Assembly (NCBI GenBank): GCA_963691815.1 | Contig: OY829645.1 | Coordinates: 47,961,281-48,025,280, forward strand | From: Echiichthys vipera | Taxonomy: Eukaryota > Chordata > Actinopteri > Perciformes > Trachinidae | Reading direction: 5' to 3' | DNA: 64,000 bases | Part shown: piece after piece, positions 30,112 to 40,902 of the stretch | How the letters are laid out: each line of letters begins with the position of its first letter | Position numbering within the stretch: position 1 is the first letter of the stretch | Made by a program: the position numbers and the translations under genes | Notes under the pieces: generated by a model | Told to the model about the DNA's origin: nothing | The model's input: the letters and a program-made list of their open reading frames with translations, nothing else | Databases searched by the model: none

Positions 30112-33100
30112 CTTTGTCTTTTTGTGGTGGTTTTTTGTCTTTTTGTGGTGGTTTTGCATCTTTTTGTGGTGGTTTTGCATCTTTTTGTGGTGGTTTTGTA
30201 TCTTTTTGTGGTGGTTTTGTATCTTTTTGTGGTGGTTTTGCATCTTTTTGTGGTGGTTTTGCATCTTTTTGTTGTGGTTTTGTATCTTTTTGTGGTGGTT
30301 TTGTATCTTTTTGTGGTGGTTTTGTATCTTTTTGTGGTGGTTTTGCATCTTTTTGTGGTGGTTTTGTATCTTTTTGTGGTGGTTTTGCATCTTTTTGTTG
30401 TGGTTTTGTATCTTTTTGTGGTGGTTTTGTATCTTTTTGTGGTGGTTTTGTATCTTTTTGTGGTGGTTTTGCATCTTTTTGTGGTGGTTTTGTATCTTTT
30501 TGTGGTGGTTTTGCATCTTTTTGTGGTGGTTTTGTATCTTTTTGTGGTGGTTTTGCATCTTTTTGTGGTGGTTTTGTATCTTTTTGTGGTGGTTTTGCAT
30601 CTTTTTGTGGTGGTTTTGTATCTTTTTGTGGTGGTTTTGTATCTTTTTGTGGTGGTTTTGTATCTTTTTGTGGTGGTTTTTTGTCTTTTTGTGGTGGTTT
30701 TGTGTCTTTTTGTGGTGGTTTTGCATCTTTTTGTGGTGGTTTTGCATCTTTTTGTGGTGGTTTTGCATCTTTTTGTGGTGGTTTTGTATCTTTTTGTGGT
30801 GGTTTTGTATCTTTTTGTGGTGGTTTTGCATCTTTTTGTGGTGGTTTTGCATCTTTTTGTGGTGGTTTTGTATCTTTTTGTGGTGGTTTTGTATCTTTTT
30901 GTGGTGGTTTTGTATCTTTTTGTGGTGGTTTTGCATCTTTTTGTGGTGGTTTTGCATCTTTTTGTGGTGGTTTTGCATCTTTTTGTGGTGGTTTTGTATC
31001 TTTTTGTGGTGGTTTTGTATCTTTTTGTGGTGGTTTTGCATCTTTTTGTGGTGGTTTTGCATCTTTTTGTTGTGGTTTTGTATCTTTTTGTGGTGGTTTT
31101 GTAACTTTTTGTGGTGGTTTTGTATCTTTTTGTGGTGGTTTTGCATCTTTTTGTGGTGGTTTTGTATCTTTTTGTGGTGGTTTTGCATCTTTTTGTTGTG
31201 GTTTTGTATCTTTTTGTGGTGGTTTTGTATCTTTTTGTGGTGGTTTTGTATCTTTTTGTGGTGGTTTTGCATCTTTTTGTGGTGGTTTTGTATCTTTTTG
31301 TGGTGGTTTTGCATCTTTTTGTGGTGGTTTTGTATCTTTTTGTGGTGGTTTTGCATCTTTTTGTGGTGGTTTTGTATCTTTTTGTGGTGGTTTTGCATCT
31401 TTTTGTGGTGGTTTTGTATCTTTTTGTGGTGGTTTTGTATCTTTTTGTGGTGGTTTTGCATCTTTTTGTGGTGGTTTTGCATCTTTTTGTGGTGGTTTTG
31501 TATCTTTTTGTGGTGGTTTTGTATCTTTTTGTGGTGGTTTTGTATCTTTTTGTGGTGGTTTTGAATCTTTTTGTGGTGGTTTTGCATCTTTTTGTGGTGG
31601 TTTTGTATCTTTTTGTGGTGGTTTTGTATCTTTTTGTGGTGGTTTTGTATCTTTTTGTGGTGGTTTTGTATCTTTTTGTGGTGGTTTTGTATCTTTTTGT
31701 GGTGGTTTTGTATCTTTTTGTGGTGGTTTTGCATCTTTTTGTGGTGGTTTTGTATCTTTTTGTGGTGGTTTTGCGTCTTTTTGTGGTGGTTTTTTGTCTT
31801 TTTGTGGTGGTTTTGTATCTTTTTGTGGTGGTTTTGCATCTTTTTGTGGTGGTTTTGTATCTTTTTGTGGTGGTTTTGCATCTTTTTGTGGTGGTTTTGT
31901 ATCTTTTTGTGGTGATTTTGTATCTTTTTGTGTTGGTTTTGTATCTTTTTGTGGTAGTTTTGTGTCTTTTTGTGGTGGTTTTGCATCTTTTTGTGGTTGT
32001 TTTGTATCTTTTTGTGGTGGTTTTGTATCTTTTTGTGTTGGTTTTGTATCTTTTTGTGGTGGTTTTGTGTCTTTTTGTGTTGGTTTTGTATCTTTTTGTG
32101 TTGGTTTTGTATCTTTTTGTGGTGGTTATGTGTCTTTTTGTGGTGGTTTTGTGTCTTTTTGTGGTAGTTTTGTGTCTTTTTGTGGTGGTTTTGCATCTTT
32201 TTGTGGTTGTTTTGTATCTTTTTGTGGTGGTTTTGTATCTTTTTGTGTTGGTTTTGTATCTTTTTGTGGTAGTTTTGTGTCTTTTTGTGGTGGTTTTGCA
32301 TCTTTTTGTGGTTGTTTTGTATCTTTTTGTGGTGGTTTTGTATCTTTTTGTGTTGGTTTTGTATCTTTTTGTGGTGGTTTTGTGTCTTTTTGTGTTGGTT
32401 TTGTATCTTTTTGTGGTGGTTTTGTGTCTTTTTGTGGTGGTTTTGTATCTTTTTGTGGTGGTTTTGTATCTTTTTGTGGTGGTTTTGCATCTTTTTGTGG
32501 TTGTTTTGTATCTTTTTGTGGTGGTTTTGTATCTTTTTGTGTTGGTTTTGTATCTTTTTGTGGTGGTTTTGTGTCTTTTTGTGTTGGTTTTGTATCTTTT
32601 TGTGGTGGTTTTGTGTCTTTTTGTGGTGGTTTTGTATCTTTTTGTGGTGGTTTTGTATCTTTTTGTGGTGGTTTTGAATCTTTTTGTGGTGGTTTTGTGT
32701 CTTTTTGTGGTTGTTTTGTGTCTTTCTGTGGTGGTTTTGTGTCTTTTTGTGGTGGTTTTGAATCTTTTTGTGGTGGTTTTGTGTCTTTTTGTGGTGGTTT
32801 TGAATCTTTTTGTGTTGGTTTTGTATCTTTTTGTGGTGGTTTTGTATCTTTTTGTGGTGGTTTTGTATCTTTTTGTGGTGGTTTTGTGTCTTTTTGTGGT
32901 GGTTTTGTATCTTTTTGTGTTGGTTTTGTATCTTTTTGTGGTGGTTTTGTATCTTTTTGTGGTGGTTTTGCATCTTTTTGTGGTGGTTTTGTATCTTTTT
33001 GTGGTGGTTTTGTATCTTTTTGTGGTGGTTTTGCATCTTTTTGTGGTGGTTTTGTATTTTTTTGTGGTGGTTTTGTATCTTTTTGTGGTGGTTTTGTATC

Positions 33101-33510
33101 TATTTGTGGTGGTTTTGTGTCTTTTTGTGGTGGTTTTGTATCTTTTTGTGGTGGTTTTGTATCTTTTTGTGGTTGTTTTGTATGTTTTTGTGGTGGTTTT
33201 GTGTCTTTTTGTGGTGGTTTTGTATCTTTTTGTGGTGGTTTTGTATCTTTTTGTGATGGTTTTGCATCTTTTTGTGGTGGTTTTGTGTCTTTTTGTGGTG
33301 GTTTTGCATCTTTTTGTGGTGGTTTTGTATCTTTTTGTGGTGGTTTTGTATCTTTTTGTGGTGGTTTTGCATCTTTTTGTGGTGGTTTTGTATCTTTTTG
33401 TGGTGGTTTTGTATCTTTTTGTGGTGGTTTTGTATCTTTTTGTGGTGGTTTTGTATCTTTTTGTGGTGGTTTTGTATCTTTTTGTGGTGGTTTTGTTTCT
33501 TTTTGTGGTC
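30112..33510. repeat. 21-bp minisatellite, about 162 copies
   Basis: Unit on the plus strand: TTTTGTATCTTTTTGTGGTGG. Most differences fall at two places: TATC/CATC/TGTC and GTGGTGG/GTTGTGG/GTGGTTG/GTGTTGG. The period stays a multiple of 21 across the array. Since 21 is divisible by three and no unit frame has a stop, all six frames stay open for 1-3.6 kb, giving apparent proteins of heptapeptides (for example KTTTKRY). No known domain or start context supports a gene. Lies between Harbinger copy 7 and element D copy 2. Confidence 0.98.
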
Positions 33511-33545
33511 TTTGTGTGTCTGTGTGTGTCACCACAGCATGCAAA

Positions 33546-33610
33546 GCAGACGCACAAATACAGAACGCATGCAACACAATAACAACAAGAGCACAATGAG
33601 ACGCACGCAG
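33546..33610 (+). repeat. right flanking direct repeat of the 21-bp array
   Basis: GCAGACGCACAAATACAGAA...AACAACAAGAGCACAAT...ACGCACGCAGT, partner of 30033-30100. Confidence 0.85.
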
Positions 33611-34011
33611 TAAAAACAGAAGTCATTAATGAGATTAAGTTAATAACTGAACAGCACTTTAATGTGGATTCTGGATTCTGTACAAGTTCAACAACAGTTT
33701 ATATGCATTTTCTGAGTCGTTCACCTTTATTTTAGACACAAAAACAATTTGGCTGGAAAAAAAAACACTGAAAATCCACCTGTCACAGTGGCAAAGAAGT
33801 TAACTGCATGTCCTGTATATATATTAAAGTTTTACATTTCATATTTTTGAGTGAATGAATCAACGAACAGCTGTATTTGTTTTGTTTTACATTTCATATT
33901 TGTAATAAAGATGTTTTTATGGTTGATCAGTGCTGTTTCCGGTTGTGGATAAATGAATAAACAGATGAATAGTCAGCTGTATAAGTACAATTACTGTCTT
34001 TTAGTGATCTA
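33611..34011 (+). mobile_element. element D, copy 2, left arm
   Basis: From about 33723 it shares TTATTTTAGACACAAAAAC with 12452. It then carries GTAATAAAGATGTTTTTATGG, GTTTCCGGTTGTGGATAAA, GTCAGCTGTATAAGTAC and CTGTCTTTTAGTGATCTAG, the outer arm of element D. Broken by a LINE tail at 34012. Confidence 0.7.
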
Positions 34012-34335
34012 GATCAGAATCAGAATCAGGTTTATTGCTAAGTATGTTGGACATACAGAGAATTTGACTCCGGCTCATGCTTTGCTCACAGTTTCCAAAC
34101 ATTTAACAGGACAAACCTAAACATAACAACAACAATAACATTTACATAACAATAACAATAACAACACAGAACAATAATTTAAGATCAAAAATAGAGGTAA
34201 CATTAAAAATAGGTTAACAAGTAAATATGAGAAATTTAACATAGAAAGATCAAATAAGTGTAAAGTAAAGTGACCAGGCTGTTATTAATATCTTTGTTAT
34301 ATTATTTTACAATGATATACATAAGGTGCATAAGG
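34012..34335 (-). mobile_element. LINE 3-prime tail inserted in element D
   Basis: ATCAGAATCAGAATCAGGTT at the left, GTATGTTGGACATACAGAG and GAATTTGACTCCGG are a common reverse-oriented 3-prime end of teleost LINEs, followed by an AAC-rich stretch. It separates the two parts of element D copy 2. Confidence 0.65.
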
Positions 34336-34344
34336 TGCATTTGT

Positions 34345-35004
34345 TGTAGATGAGGTCCCATCCAAAGTGGACCTTGTCGTAGATTTGCCTTCTTGTTCTT
34401 CTTGGACGCGGTTCTGGATTCAGCACGGGTTAGAATCCATTTGGCCACTTAAGAGGATTCTCGGCTGTTTTCCTCTTTATCCTAACGTTGAATCCAACCA
34501 CGGGAGCCGCCATCTTGACCTTCTGTTGCCAAAAAGCAGCTCTCTCTCTCTCTCATGGACATAGAAACAAGAACGGACAGCGGACACAAAATGGCGCCCC
34601 ATTCATTCCTATGGAAAGCTGCTCAGTGGCGCAGGCTCCCCTAAGGACGCCGCCATTTTGGCTCCTCGTGAACGGTCCGTGTTTCTTTCGGTCATTTGAT
34701 TTTCATCACAAACGGATTTTAAAAACACAAATGAGTGGATATTTGTTTTTTGTTCTATAGTTATGATAATAAAAACTAAAATCACTATTTTTTTTAAATA
34801 TATTTTCTGACCGGAAGTTCCCGTTTCCAGGGTAACGCAGCTGTGAGGACGCTGCCGTGTCGCGGAGGGATTTCTGTGACGTCTCATGGTTAAGGTCCTG
34901 AGGGCTCTGACTGATCATTGTTGTTGGAACGCTAGCTTGTTGTTGTTGTTGTTGTTGTTGCCATAGCTACGGTAAACATTCAGGTAACATCAGTGACAGA
35001 GTAC

Positions 35005-35034
<30 letters not shown>
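34345..35034 (+). mobile_element. element D, copy 2, core and right arm (long form)
   Basis: GATGAGGTCCCATCCAAAGT, the conserved core around 34590-34670, then GTGAACGGTCCGTGTTTCTT as in copies 3 and 5, the TTG-triplet run, CCATAGCTACGGTAAACAT and an ATT-triplet run that ends at the gypsy LTR. Confidence 0.8.
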
Positions 35035-35035
<1 letters not shown>

Positions 35036-35440
35036 GTAGCGTTCCGAAGTCTACAGGGCGTCTAACGTCACTCTTTCCTGCTGACAAAAACTCACAAACA
35101 GAAAACTCTTTGGAGCTGAGCAACACTCTCCCTTTATTTTCCTTTTTTTCCCGCAAACACAACAACAACAACAACAACCCCTTGTTGCCTCTCTCTGACG
35201 TCACACTCTCACATGTCCCCCCTCCCCCCATACAGTAGAGAATTTCTCTCAATCTCCCAGTACACATGCAAACAATAAACACACGGGGAAAAAACATGTG
35301 CATCTAAAACACAACACATGCATACAGCCCAAACAGGCTGTGAGGCAATTACTCAATAAACACAACTGTAAAGGGTAAATAGACCAGTTAACCCACACCA
35401 TAGAAGCACAAACACAAAAGAAAACTTACCTGAAACCCCC
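35035..35440 (-). mobile_element. Ty3/gypsy 3-prime LTR
   Basis: TGTAGCGTTCCGAAGTCTAC...GGCGTCTAACGTCACTCTTTC...GAAAACTCTTTGGAGCTGAG matches 37151-37260. In element orientation it ends in GCTACA. The left edge abuts an ATT run of element D. The inner edge is placed near a CCCCCCC tract at 35437 that reads as a polypurine tract on the minus strand. Confidence 0.75.
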
Positions 35441-36440
35441 CCTTAAACACAGGGAGTCAGTAAACATGGGCATGTATAAACAGTCACGCCATCACATAGT
35501 CCCTAAAGCGAGCAGGAGGTCGTGACGACGCCTGAGAGAAGCTTGGTGGGGCAACTGCCTGGTCAGGGCCACCCGGAGCTCCTAAGCCAGTGCCACGACC
35601 GCAATCCATGCCTTCATCAAGGAGGGACCCGTCCGCCGGGCTACCAGGCGTGGCCACATCCTCCTGCAAAGCAGTTGGCGGGGAAGGGGCGAGGAGGTTC
35701 CTAGACGGGCCCTCCAAGGGAAAAGCCACAGGCCGATTGTAGCACCACAGCCTGTCATAGTGGACGGTCTGAAGAGGAGGCTCTTCCCTGAATGGGCTAC
35801 TAATCTGATAGGTGACCCCAACCTCATCATCCCTGTCCATCCGCCGTTGCACCAAGTATGGTCCCAGTGGGGGGTTAGTTTACGACGGCTCTCTCTGGGG
35901 TCATTCAACCACACCATGCCCCCGACCTCATATGGTTCATGCCTCAACCTGGTATCATAGGAAGTCTTTTGCCTTCGGCGTGCCGCAATATTGTTTCCCC
36001 TTGTCTGACTAAAAGCACTGTCTAAGCGCCTGAGAAGAGAACCAGCAATCTCCCATCTACTGACCTGCCCTACACCGGCGGGCCCAGCACCACATCCACC
36101 GGCGTCTGGGCCTCCCTGCCGTGTGTGAGGAAGTAAGGCGTGAACCCGGTGCTGGAGTGTACACTGGTGTTGTATGTAAAAGCCACCTGCACCAGGAAAG
36201 AGTCCCACTCTCCCTCACACGACAAGAGCGCTTTAGCCAGCTGGTCAAGAAGTGTTCTATTAAATCTCTGCACCAAACCATCAGACTTTGGATTATATGG
36301 GGTGATGTGAGTCTTATTCACACCCAGCAGCACAAATGTTTCACCACATCTGATTCAAACTGCCTCTCCATATCTGTGTGCAGAGTTTCCATCACTGCCA
36401 CGCTCAGCCACTGTGGCGGCTTTCTGATCAGCAATGGCAA
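35441..36440 (-). pseudogene. Ty3/gypsy integrase C-terminal half
   Basis: Minus-strand frames read THITPYNPKSDGLVQRFNRT and then LVQVAFTYNTSVHSSTGFTP (36333-36070). They continue with a C-terminal domain containing YEVGGMVWLNDPRESRRKL. These are the second half of the integrase core (NP.SDG..QR.N) and its C-terminal part. Frame breaks are present. Confidence 0.8.
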
Positions 36441-36786
36441 TCATTCATCTTCATCCTCTTGTCCCTGTCGGGGTCGCAGGGGGCTGGAGCCGATCCCAGC
36501 TGACATCGGGCGTGAGGCGGGGTCCACCCTGGACAGGACGCCAGTCTATCACAGGACACATAGAGACGAACAGAGACAGACAACCATTCACACCTACGGG
36601 TGATTTAGAGTCATCAATGAACCGAACACCTGCACGTCTTTGGACTGTGGGAGGAAACCGGAGAACCCGGAGAAAACCCACGCAGACACGGGGACAACAT
36701 GCTAACTCCACACAGAAGGGCCCCAGCCGGGATTCAAACCAGGAACCCTCTCGCTGGGAGGCGACAGTGCTAACCACCACAGCACC
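36441..36786. mobile_element. repeat family C, copy 3, inside the gypsy integrase
   Basis: Complete copy from TCATTCATCTTCATCC to GTGCTAACCACCACAGCAC, splitting the integrase frame. Confidence 0.88.
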
Positions 36787-37150
36787 GATTAACGAATTTA
36801 GTGTAACAGTCCACGACAACCAAAACATACCGGTTGCCTGTAGAGGTGACCAGCAACTCAAGTATGTCGGCTGCGACTTGTTGTAAAGGTCTCTCCGCCT
36901 GCGAAGACCTCATAGGAGCATGATGTCGAGGAACTGGAGACTTCCTCCTTTGACAGGCGTAACACTGATCACACCACGCTTTAACATCACTGTACATACG
37001 GGGCCAATAACAAACACCTCGGGCATGTGCCAAGACCCGTTCATAAGCAAGGTGAGCCGTCAGAAGCGTGCCATGCAGGTGTCCGAGGACCTCAGGGACC
37101 AAGACAGCGGGGACCACAACCCGTGTTGTTTATCCCACCGCTGCCACCAA
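36787..37150 (-). pseudogene. Ty3/gypsy integrase N-terminal half joined to leader
   Basis: Minus frame from 37117 contains HLAYERVLAHARGVCYWPRM, CDQCYACQRRK (H2C2 zinc finger), ADILELLVTSTGNRYVLVVV and DCYTKFV (first catalytic Asp segment). Just upstream in the element, TTGGTGGCAGCGGTGGGAT is a leader/primer-binding-type sequence directly after the LTR. Gag, protease, RT and RNase H are therefore deleted. Confidence 0.8.
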
Positions 37151-37310
37151 TGTAGCGTTCGGAAGTGTACAGGGCGTCTAAAGTCACTCTTTCCTGCTGA
37201 CAACAACTCACAAACAGAAAACTCTTTGGAGCTGAGCAACACACCACGTTTATTCACCTTTTTCCTCGTGAACACAACAACAACAACAACCCCTTGTCGC
37301 CTCTCTCTTC
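37151..37310 (-). mobile_element. Ty3/gypsy 5-prime LTR, partial
   Basis: TGTAGCGTTCGGAAGTGTAC to AACAACAACAACCCCTTGTC aligns with 35035-35200, then similarity is lost, so the LTR is truncated. The 37311-37450 stretch is unassigned. Confidence 0.75.
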
Positions 37311-37449
37311 CAACAACAATAATCCATGAAATCCTGCATTTCTGAACAAAACCTGTTACAAACAGCAACAGTCCGACCTGTAACAGATTATGTGTTATGA
37401 TGAGTTCTTTAGTCAAAGATGGAGAAATGTAAATAACATAACAAGGGAT

Positions 37450-37843
37450 CACAGAACAGCCTTTATAGCGCCTTTCATGGTACCCAAGGTCGCGTAACAA
37501 TGGGGGGGCTAGGGGTTAAAGGACTTGGTGTAAAGAAATGTTTTGAGGTGCTTTTTGAACACAGGCAGGGACGGGGCAGAGCGGACACGGAGTGGTCGGC
37601 TGTTCCAGAGTGTGGGAGCGTTTGCAGAGAAAGCTCAGTCCCAATAAGCCTGAACCTGGTGCGGGGGGCGGGGGGTCAGCAGGTCCATGTCAGAGAACCG
37701 CAGGGAGCGTGACTGAGTGTAGGGGTGGAAGAGATCTGTGACGTTTTGTGGTGAGAGTCCATGGAGAGATTTGTAGGTGAGCAGGAGGATCTTGTAGGCG
37801 ATGCGTGACTTGACTGGCGACCAGTGGAGCTGTTGGAGAATGG
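37450..37843 (-). pseudogene. CR1/L2-type LINE, 3-prime coding end
   Basis: Minus-strand translation gives LHWSPVKSRIAYKILLLTYK and SLHGLSPQNVTDLFHPYT, the typical C-terminal end of CR1/L2-type reverse transcriptases. The tail GCGCCTTTCATGGTACCC (37470-37488) is a common LINE 3-prime end. Cut by Harbinger copy 8. Confidence 0.8.
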
Positions 37844-38440
37844 GGGCGCCCTCCCACTGTGCCTCCGTCCCGTGCCCCGTGCTTTAGGGTCCTTGTCCCC
37901 CCCTCCAGGCCCGTTTGTACTCACACTACCTGGGCCTCGGCGAATGCTTCTTGCTGCCTATACGTCATCACGCCGTAACACGTCACACGCATTGATGACG
38001 TCACGGCGATGCGTGGCTTTGTTTCCAGATCTTTCCGTAGACCTCGGAGTTTTTGTGCGTCTTGTCGACTGTTTTTGAATCTTTTCATCGACCAAATCTG
38101 CAGTAAACACTCCACCTCCGCATCACACCAACGTGAACCTTTCACCGCCATTGTTTTAAATGTCCGCGCATGGCCCCTCCTTCTTTTTTCTACGTCCCAA
38201 CAGGCGCACAGGAAATGACCTCAGAACCGCCGTAGGCCTCGTGCTCGTACACGTGTGCACGCTCGTGCTCGTACATGTGCAAACGTGCTTTACTAAAGCC
38301 CACCTCTCCCAAACGGGCCGAGGACGGCCAACTGGCCGCAGCTAGGCGTGGTACGGTTGCACTCACACTGGTTAAAGGAACCAGACTTTACCTGTGAAAC
38401 CTGTTTGGGCGCGGTACGGATGAACAGTGTGAGTGCGCCC
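37844..38440 (-). mobile_element. Harbinger-like transposon, copy 8
   Basis: Perfect TGG target duplications (37841-37843 and 38441-38443). Ends GGGCGCCCTCCCACTG and GTGTGAGTGCGCCC. Its minus-strand Myb-like frame (38151-37921) is intact, and TGACGTCA is present (TGACGTCACGG context). Confidence 0.92.
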
Positions 38441-38924
38441 TGGGAGTGATATGCTGCCAGGGCTTTGTGTGGGTTCAAACCCTGGCAGCTGAGTTCTGAA
38501 CATACTGCAGTCTGCTCAGGGCCTTGGACGGCGGTCCACACAGGACACCATTGCAGGAGTCCAAACGGGAGGGGATGACGGCGTGGATGAGTGTCTCAGT
38601 TACTGAAGGTGTGAGTGAAGGCCGGAGTCGTGAGATGCTTCTGAGGTGGTAAAAGGCCGACTTGGTGACATTGTTGATGTGAGACCAGAAGGAGAGAGTG
38701 GAGTCCAGAATAACACCCAGGTTGCACCTCAGTAGACGGGGAAATGGGGCCGCCATCCACAACCAGGGCCGGGTCTCCAGTTTGCCTGAGCAGGGGTGCA
38801 GGGGCCACCACCATGAGCTCTGTCTTATCACTGTTGAGGTTGAGTAGGTTTGTGCTCATCCATGATTTGAGCTCCTGCAGACAGTTGACAAGTTGTATGG
38901 GTGGGAGATGGGAGGAGGGGTTAA
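38441..38924 (-). pseudogene. CR1/L2-type LINE, reverse transcriptase C-terminal part
   Basis: Minus frame from 38831 reads NLGVILDSTLSFWSHINNVT, KSAFYHLRSISRLRPSL and LSRLQYVQNSAARV, hallmark segments after the YADD box in CR1/L2 LINEs. The preceding catalytic part is absent (5-prime truncated). It continues at 37843. Confidence 0.85.
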
Positions 38925-39395
38925 CTCTTAGATATCACCATTAAGACAATTACAAGTTTCCTTAAATTGTGTTTAAAAATGCAAATGAAGCTTTATCTGA
39001 TGCTCACTTTTGGTGCATTCAGGAGAAATCCACAGACACAAACAAAAGTGCATGAAATAAACCTCTAAATGTGTATTTCTGATGTTTTCTGACAGGAAGT
39101 AAAAAGGTGAAACAGTAAAGATGTGTTTGTGTTGGCGTCTCCTTCAGTCGTCCTTCCTCAGCATCTGTGTCCGTCTGCTGAAGGACTTGATGTTTTCCTG
39201 ATCCTTGAAAAAGCAAACATCCACGTTTCATTTGCTCTTTTCTTCCTGTTTGTGTTTCCTGAGTGAGACTCTCCTCTCTGCTCAGGTGATGCTGCTTCTT
39301 TCACACAGACTCTGGTTCTCAAACTGTGGTGCACGAGCTCCCTCTAGTGGTGCCTGAAGGAACCTCCACAATGAAATAAACAAAGATCTTTAAAT
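38925..39395. repeat. dispersed repeat R, copy 2
   Basis: Near-identical to 13920-14385, with the same conserved 70-codon minus frame at 39231-39019. Confidence 0.8.
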
Positions 39396-39408
39396 GTTCA
39401 TAATTATA

Positions 39409-39757
39409 TTCATCTTCAACCGCTTATCCCGGGGTCGGGGTCTCGGGGGGCTGGAGCCGATCCCAGCTGACATCAGGCGTGAGGCGGGGTCCACCCTGGA
39501 CAGGACGCCAGTCTATCACAGGACACATAGAGACGAACAGAGACAGACAACCATTCACACCTACGGGTGATTTAGAGTCATCAATGAACCGAACACCTGC
39601 ACGTCTTTGGACTGTGGGAGGAAACCGGAGAACCCGGATAAAACCCACGCAGACACGGGGAGAACATGCAAACTCCACACAGAAGGGCCCCAGCAGGGAT
39701 TCAGACCTGGAACCTTCTCGCTGTGAGACGACAGTGCTAACCACCACACCGCCGTGT
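39409..39757. mobile_element. repeat family C, copy 4
   Basis: Full block order from TTCATCTTCAACCGCTTATC to GTGCTAACCACCACACCGCC. Confidence 0.88.
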
Positions 39758-40499
39758 AGCCTTCATAATTATATCAAAATACTAAAACATTTCAAAATAA
39801 AATACTCAAACTTGAGATCCCTGAATTGTAATTTAAAATAACTTTTACCTTCCCTGTAATATTTTTCTTTCTGCACTAAAATATTGTGACATCATCGATA
39901 TATGGAGATATTTAATATATTCTTTACTCCACATCGCCCGGTCTTAAATATTGTATTTTTATATTATTTTCAACTTTCACTGAGTTAAATATTTTCACTA
40001 ACTTCAGTCTGGATTATAACCATCAAATATTTATTCATTTTAAATAACTTTAACTCTTTAATGACGGTTTGTTATTAATGAAAAATACACGGGAATTATA
40101 TTTTATTTTATATTTAAATGTCAATGATTAGAAATGTGTAGATTTTAATGCTTTTATTGTGCAGTGTCATAAAAATACAGTAAAATAAATGTTACCTCAG
40201 AGGAAAAGTCCCCTTCCTAAAACTGCTATAAAGCACTAAATATTCAGGTCACAACAGAAATATAACAACATTTAAACTTATTATATAATTTAACTAGAAA
40301 CTTTGTTTTGTTTTGTCCTCAGAAAACAATTTGCACATTTGACTTTTTCTCAAATTATATGATCATCAGTCATAAACAAGGTGCTGCCTAACTACACCCT
40401 AACTGAAGAAACTTATTTCCTCTTCACTAAAAACAGATTTAATATTATCTCAGAAATATCAGTGATGATTAAATAAATCATGTTTGACAAAAGGTCAAG
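39758..40499. other. AT-rich sequence with repeat K copy 2
   Basis: 40285-40395 matches 19643-19845 (repeat K). The rest has no coding signal. Confidence 0.5.
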
Positions 40500-40765
40500 G
40501 TGAGGTGAGGTGGTTCAGGTTCATCTGGTAAGGATGAACCCTGGGCGCCTCCCTAGGGAGGTGTTCCAGGCACGTCCAGCTGGGAGGAGGCCTCGGGGAA
40601 GACCCAGGACCAGGTGGAGAGATTAGATCTCCACACTGGCCTGGGAACGCCTCAGGATCCCCCAGTTAGAGCTGGTTAATGTGGCCCGGGAAAGGGAAGT
40701 TTGGGGTCCCTGCTAAAGCTGCTGCCCCCGAGACCCGACCCCGGATAAGAGGCTGAAGATGAGCT
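40500..40765 (+). mobile_element. LINE 3-prime end, family E, copy 1
   Basis: AGGTGAGGTGAGGTGG pentamer-like start, then GGCGCCTCCCTAGGGAGGTG, GGCCTCGGGGAAGACCCAGG, GCCTGGGAACGCCTCAGGAT and GGGAAGTTTGGGGTCCCTGC. The reverse complement is at 44440-44700 and 56935-57150. In related copies it follows an RT C-terminal frame. Confidence 0.8.
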
Positions 40766-40902
40766 GTTTGACAAGAAGAAGCTTTACTCTGAAACAGCAG
40801 CTGGTTTCTCTGCAGGAAAGACGACGCCTCAAATATATAAATTATATATATATAATATATGATATACATGTAAATGTTGCAGCAGGAACACAACTGTTAT
40901 TA
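40766..40902. other. short spacer
   Basis: TATA-rich; nothing recognised. Confidence 0.4.

Noticed and set aside
29991..33626. Giant repeat proteins of up to 1211 residues on both strands
   Set aside because: All six frames are open because of the 21-bp unit; no frame is favoured and the ends are simply where the repeat stops.
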